From assembly GCA_008711295.1 (NCBI GenBank), contig VUYV01000090.1, positions 7,413-71,412 on the forward strand: 64,000 nt of DNA, given 5' to 3'. The notes under the pieces were generated by a model. It worked only from the letters and a program-made list of their open reading frames with translations, did no database searches and was not told where the DNA came from. Below, in pieces: positions 58,500 to 64,000 of the stretch. Made by a program: the position numbers and the translations under genes. Positions within the stretch are counted from its first letter, which is position 1; every line of letters begins with the position of its first letter. This stretch comes from Anarhynchus alexandrinus (lineage: Eukaryota > Chordata > Aves > Charadriiformes > Charadriidae).

Positions 58500-60460
58500 A
58501 CCGTAAGCTACACGGTTATGCCTTGTTATGCCAGCTTTTTCCTCTCTGAATATCTGAAGTTGACTTTCCAGCAGTTCCTACTTTTGGGTGAGACCACTGA
58601 CAGGATTTCTTTCCCTTGGCTGTAGTACTTGGCTCTACACCAGTCTGTTGTGCTGCACTGTACCCCACGTTGTCCCTGGGGGATAAAGGGTAAGTGTGAG
58701 GACTGGGTGGCCTTGGCTGCTTGTCTCTCTCTGCTGGTGCTGGGAGGTAGGCCTTCATGACACCTGCTAAGGACCGTACCCCTTCCCTTCTGGTGTCTTG
58801 GCTAGGTGACCAACATCCTCATCCTGGAAGAAGTCCTGTCTCTATCTTGACAGGGGACGCCCAGGGGAGGGTAAGGAGTGCGTAGTGCACACATTAAAAA
58901 GGTTGCCTTTTGGGCTTAAGTTTTTCTTTTAGCTAGATAGGGGTAAGGTTAATAATGACAAAGATGGCTGGCTAACAATTAGACAGAATTGGGACTGAGC
59001 TAATGAGAAAAGATGGGGTAGGACCTTCCCAGAAGGGAATTTGTTATTGGTGTGATAAGCTTGGGCATCTGGGTTCTCAATACCAAACTTTACTCTTAGG
59101 GGAAATCTAGCAATTCTTACTAACCAGGGTGGCACTCTTTCTTCTCCCTGATGAGAAACCAGCAAAAGCTTCACCCATACTTGTGATATTATTCCACCCT
59201 TTTTAATAAAGTTGGTGAAGTGTAAGTGACCGGTAAGCTCAGCTCTAGTTTAATGTGCCAATGGGGACATTGCAAGATATCCTGTGGTTGCAGTTAAACT
59301 CCAAATAGGTGACCAGAATTCCCATGTGATAGAACTTTCCTCTGGGTGGGCTCAAAGGATATTTTCCTAACTACTGACACTTTAAGAACATCACAAAAAG
59401 AGGCATTGCACCATTACTACCTAAGCCAAGCCCATTTGGGAGATACATGCAGGAAAGACAAACAAAAAATATCTCTTTCCCCCCACCTTTCATCAGATAT
59501 CTCTCCATATCTCAAGAAGAGGATGCTGTCACTGAAGGCACTGACTTCTTGCATACATGCTTCAATATTAGGTGGTACAAAACAACACAAAAATTCTGTG
59601 GTTTTAGCAAGGGAATGTTATATAAGATGTGTGAGTGCCCAAGGACGGACAAGCAGGTGAGACAAGTGGAAACTTCCAAACATTTTGGATAGGTCCTGAA
59701 GGTAGTTGATCAGATTCCCAGGGTGGGTCCAATGAGGAACAAAATGTTGCCTAAGTGTTGCTAGCCCAGTAGAGCCAGTTCTTCCCCAAACTGGGCAGTT
59801 CCAGAGACAGCAAAGAGCACTTGTGCGAGGACTCCAGCCCCCTGCTTAGCAATGCTGCTTGGAAAAACAGTGCCTGTCACAGTTCCTGCTTTCAGCACTT
59901 CTCATGGGCTTGAAGTCTCACACCTAGTGACACAGGCTCTTTTGCCACTACAGTGTGCTGAACAGTCCTGAGAGTCAGCAAAAGCCATATAAAGCTCTTT
60001 GACGTACATGGTTCCTACCCTTGTTGCTGGTTAGGGCTTGGATGCTGCAGGGGTTCAAAGGCTATCAGAAAAACAAGCAGGGTCAGGGCATGGACCAAAG
60101 TGGTGTCCTGTGAATTGTCCATACTGACAGTTAGCACGCAGGCCTCCTCTCCCAGCAATGCCAGGCATGGTTCAGTAGTCAGCTGAGCAAGGAACTATCC
60201 CCGTAGGTATCCCCAAGCCAATGCTGTAATGTATGGGGGAGATGCTTTGAATGCAAGATGTGGCTCTGGCCCGTTGTATTTATGGAGAATTGCCGTACCT
60301 CTGCATAGACCCTCTGGAATTCATGGGGTAGAGTTTGTGCTAAGATGTTGTTTGGATCCAGATTCCCAAAATGGTCAAGAGGGTCACTTGGGATGCAGGG
60401 TGGTGCTTACATCTTGGCTGAGGCTAAGGCTGATAGACAAGGCAGGTGTACTTTGCTAAA
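58500..60460. other. Unclassified segment, possibly a decayed retroelement
   Basis: Composition is less AT-rich than the flanks, with a change near 58500. An AATAAA signal sits at 59205-59210 after a region resembling the U3/R style of an LTR. Downstream, plus 59447-59692 is open for 81 codons and shows regularly spaced cysteines and aromatics (for example Cys at residues 38, 48, 60 and 62) that could be the remains of a viral-type surface protein. I found no TG...CA ends, primer-binding site, polypurine tract or polymerase motif, so an endogenous retrovirus is only a guess. An old non-coding transcript or unique DNA is just as possible. Confidence 0.15.
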
Positions 60461-63400
60461 ATGCAGGCATAAATATCCATGTATTTTCTTGTGGCTGTGA
60501 CGGTGTGGTATACCGTAGAAGAAAAAACATTTATTTTTTTTTTTTCCTGTGCTGAATTGGCTATTGCCATATGGTAACTAATAGCTGAGAGCTAGGTCTG
60601 GTACCTTCACATATGCTTTGAAAATGCTGTCGTGATCATGACTACAGATCTTGAGGTGGGGGGCAGGCAGGATGGACATGCCACCTTTAATAATATTCAT
60701 GTGTTCCTGTGTATTTAGAGATACTTATGTCTGTTGTTTGATTCAGATCCCACATCTATAAGCTTTTTATTAAAAATTTTCTGGAAAAAATTATCTTCCC
60801 ACACTGAAGGTCTTTTTTTATGAAGATATGCTCCTGGTCCCATTGGCAGGACCTTATTAGCAGCATTCAGAAAGCTTCCCAACAGGAAAGTCATGAGCCC
60901 TGAAGCTGTAGCTTTACATATATAGTCATTCCCTGCTCCCCCTCCACCATTTGAAGGCCTGTAAGATCTTCCTCTCTATTGTTTTTAGGATTATGTTTGT
61001 TAAGAATAGTAAACTGAAGGATAAATCAAAGGGATTTTGTGATCATCAAGATTTACAATCATCACTATATTACATACTTGAGTAGGGTTAAAATAACAAC
61101 TCAATTTTAATTTTAAGGGGAGATGGGGGAGTATATAAAGAATACTATTTTTTATGTAGTTATCTAGTAAACAACAAGGTGCAAGATTGCACAGCTTGGA
61201 CAACAATTATTAAGGAATAATAATAATAGAGAATAATAAGCTTGTCTCAGAGTATTTTCAGTACCTTTCTGTTGCCTCTTTTGCAGGTTCTGAATTCACT
61301 TTTGTATTTCTGAGTTACTCAGTGTTACCAGCCCCAAATGTAAAATAAATCATAATACTGACACACAAATTAGAAGGCTTAGTAATAGTAATTTAGAGTA
61401 TTTCTTCCTTATCCTTTAGTTTCCTAACCTTTCAACATGCCAGTCTGGTCATGTTTATAGGCCATTCTTCTGAGTCCTTAAAGCTGAAGACTTCTTTTAA
61501 CTGAAATCGGAGTTGCTCATTTGACTGCTGAAACTTAGATAAAGAGAAGAAAAAGGGTTTTTTAATCTCACTATGAAGTTGAGAGATTTGGCAAAATTAT
61601 TTAATATTCTTCCCACACTTTAATGCCTTTCTTTAAGGGTGAGGGATAAGACGTGGAGCCTTAATAAAAACCCTTTTTTTTAAAATCATCACTGCATCCA
61701 CTGTGCCTCGGCTTTTCAGCAGCCATCACAGATGCTTCTCTTTGCCATACAGTTGCCCATGGCAGGAGCTGCTATGAAGCTGAAGACCTTTCCATGATGG
61801 AGGTGAAGTCCTGCTTCACTGCCCAGTGTAGTGCACCTTACAAAACTTCTCTTCGTACGCTCAACAACGCTAATATGCAGAAGGCATTCGGCCACCAAAA
61901 ATACCTTCTGTAATGAGGAAAGAGCACGTCAGCTGGTTCTTGGTATTTGTCTGCACCCTTGCTGTCATCGTGCTCTAAGCGGTCCATGTAGCCAAGAGTA
62001 ATTATTAGAAATGTGTGGTTTCCTGAAGCACAGTGCAGACTCTGTACAGCTCTGCAAATGGCTGAATATAAACCCAAGCGGCAGGTATGCATAAGGTCAT
62101 GCTGGGATGAGGTGGGTGTTTGTGCATTCAAGGGGAATTTTTTTAAAAAAATAAATAAGTCTCCTTACGATTCTAAAGTGTGATGTTAACTCAAAACTAT
62201 TAATGTTAAACCGGTGGTCAACGAGAGGCTTTGTGGGGGTAGTTTTGGCCTTGTATAATGGGATTGAAACATTTTTGGAATAAAGGAAAATCAAAGAACA
62301 CAGCAATGCGGTTCCATTAAAGGACTGTATATATATTGTTGAAGGTGCTACAAATATTCCCAGCGTGGGCTTCATCTCTTCCCAAGGAGTGATGCACCCA
62401 AGCCCCAAGACTTCATAAAGTCTGAGCATGGGATGTTTGGATCCAGGTTTTAACAGACTAGCAGAAGTCTTAGGTGCAGGTGTAGGTCCTGATTCTGAAC
62501 TTATATTTCATGCTTTGTTGAGTCTGGATCTAGAGTTTGGGAGAAAATGAGGCACACTCTGAGTACCTTAAAATATTTTAAAATCACAGGCTGGCTCTGC
62601 ATTTCTGTGAAGGATGTTGCAAAGTATTTTTGTTCAGGACCCCATATGATCTTTTACTAAAGCGTCTTGCTTCCAGTGTCTAATATCCTAAAGAGGCCTA
62701 GTAATTACGTAAAAAGCTCTGCTTTATCAGTTGACTTTCTGTGGTTCTTGTTGTCACTCTACTGTCTATTTTCCTGCTTGTCATCTTTTCTTTTTCCTTT
62801 AGTTGGGTATGTGTTTGAAGTTAGTTTTAAAGGAATAAAACTACACCCGTTTATTTACATAGCAGCTGTCAAAGCATGATACTCTCTTCTCCAGAAGTAA
62901 GCACACAAAAAAAGTTCATCCCCAATTTGCTATCTTGAAATTGCAGGGACTTGGGTTTTCTAAACCCTCCTCCTTTTTATGAGTAGTGATTCAAAGGAAA
63001 AAAATTCTGCCAGGAGCACAAAACCTCCAAGTTATTGTCACACTGGTGTCACTTGCTAAAGCCGTGTAATAGGTTTGTGGGAGAGACCTTCAGAAGAAAG
63101 AACAGTCTCTGTATCTTTCAGTGGGAACTCGGAATAGGAAAGCTGCAGCTTAATTCCTTACGGTGTTTTCTTGGCATCAGCTCTATCTCCCCAGCTTTTA
63201 TTCAGGCCGAAAGAAAGGGCGGTTTTGTTTTGTTGTGCTTTTGCAAGAGAGTTAAATAAAATCTTAACTGTGTCTTTCTTTTTAATATTGGGAGCATAAT
63301 AAGGTCACTTAAGAAAAAGTAAGCCAACCAGTAAGCCTGGAACGTCTCTCATTTCTTTAACAGCTACATAGTGTGTGCAGCTGAGAGCTGCCAGTTGGAT

Positions 63401-63960
63401 CCTAGGAGGGGAGAAACCACTTTAGTTTGTTTGGTTTGTATATGGAATAACATTTTTCTTGCCTTGGAATACTTGTTTGTCATCACTCCCCCTTTGTGTT
63501 TATGTTCTGCTTGGAAATAGTCTCCATGCTGTATATGCATTTGCCAGGATGTGCACATAAACAATGTTCCATTATGGCCAGCTCTGCATACTCCTTATTT
63601 ACACCATATACATTCGGCAGTAAACACGTTGGGGAATGACAGAGAGCAAACTCTTCTTGGCCCCTTTTTTCAGTTAGTCCAGACTTTCTGCCATATGCTT
63701 GCTGAGGTCCCACTTCTATTCATGTTTTTATTAGGTAGAAAAAAAGTGTCCAGACTTCCAACAAAGCAGCTTTTGTGTTCTCTGTCAAAAAAAATCTTCT
63801 CCTATGAAATGTTGATAGAAGTACCCAGAGCCCTTGTGGGGGTGCAGAGTCTGAATAGGCCCATGGTGAAAGCACGGGAGGGGAGAGCAGGGGAGCTGGG
63901 GTACAGTTTTTGCTTCTTGAGTGCCGTGAACAAATATTGCTTAACTTTCTTTTCCTCTAG
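60461..63960. other. No gene recognised
   Basis: AT-rich unique DNA with frames under 111 codons. T or A runs occur near 60533-60545 and 61671-61681. No repeat family or RNA gene was identified. Confidence 0.55.
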
Positions 63961-64000
63961 TTTTCCATTTGGAAACCAAGGTCGTACCCCTCATCCTGAT
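63961..64000 (+). other. Possible exon start cut by the window edge
   Basis: A textbook acceptor context precedes 63961: a branch-point-like GCTTAAC, then a continuous pyrimidine tract CTTTCTTTTCCTCTAG. The 40 bases that follow are open in two of the three frames; the frame starting at 63962 gives FPFGNQGRTPHPD, polar and coding-like. The sequence ends before a donor site, so length and phase cannot be judged. I cannot name the protein. If real, the preceding DNA is intron of a plus-strand gene. Confidence 0.25.

Noticed and set aside
1..64000. Bacterial-type systems such as CRISPR arrays, operons, defence islands or riboswitches
   Set aside because: The window is vertebrate-type non-coding DNA with CR1 elements. 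No regularly spaced repeats or packed coding frames are present.

Overview
The window looks like nuclear DNA from a bird, and almost all of it is non-coding. The strongest evidence is a 5'-truncated CR1 LINE at about 48060-48403. It encodes the C-terminal end of CR1 ORF2 and ends in the typical avian CR1 3' terminus, a repeated ATTCTATGAT-type unit. Two older CR1-like relics (about 10139-10262 and 40103-40355) fit the same origin. Short A/T homopolymers, the absence of operon-like gene packing, and a lack of long open frames also point to vertebrate intergenic or intronic sequence. I recognise no complete protein-coding gene, tRNA, rRNA, microRNA or CRISPR array. The longest open frames (248 and 223 codons, both minus strand) do not look like known proteins and are only slightly longer than chance would give in 64 kb.

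Layout: 1-10 kb is mostly unique DNA with a few GC-richer islands (about 3.75-4.1, 4.85-5.25 and 5.36-5.9 kb). An ancient CR1 relic lies at 10.1 kb. Stretches at 10.55-10.83, 13.54-13.88 and 16.29-16.57 kb have the AT-rich, homeodomain/POU-site-rich texture of conserved non-coding elements, but conservation cannot be tested here. A perfect 22-bp palindrome is at 16718-16739. A CpG-dense block at 21.19-21.50 kb is the best promoter-like candidate, followed by a CA/TA-rich alternating tract. At 25.75-26.01 kb a ~115-bp sequence occurs twice, and the first copy is bounded exactly by single N bases, so it may be an assembly artefact. The 27.9-29.2 kb interval is the best candidate regulatory cluster; it contains a 43-nt pure purine tract and is followed by a second CpG-dense block at 29.6-29.9 kb. 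From 30 to 64 kb the DNA is unique apart from the two CR1 copies at 40.1 and 48.1 kb, a perfect hairpin at 51999-52024, and an unclassified segment at 58.5-60.5 kb that might be a decayed retroelement.

Three places have splice-site-flanked sequence that could be exons (2599-2691, 41118-41239, and 63961 to the window end). Of these, the last has the best acceptor. If it is real, the window is largely an intron or the upstream flank of a plus-strand gene that continues past 64000. Overall the window is best read as a gene-poor regulatory or intronic interval in a bird. I found no convincing new biological system; the most useful leads are the duplication between Ns, the candidate regulatory clusters, the CpG islands and the terminal acceptor site.
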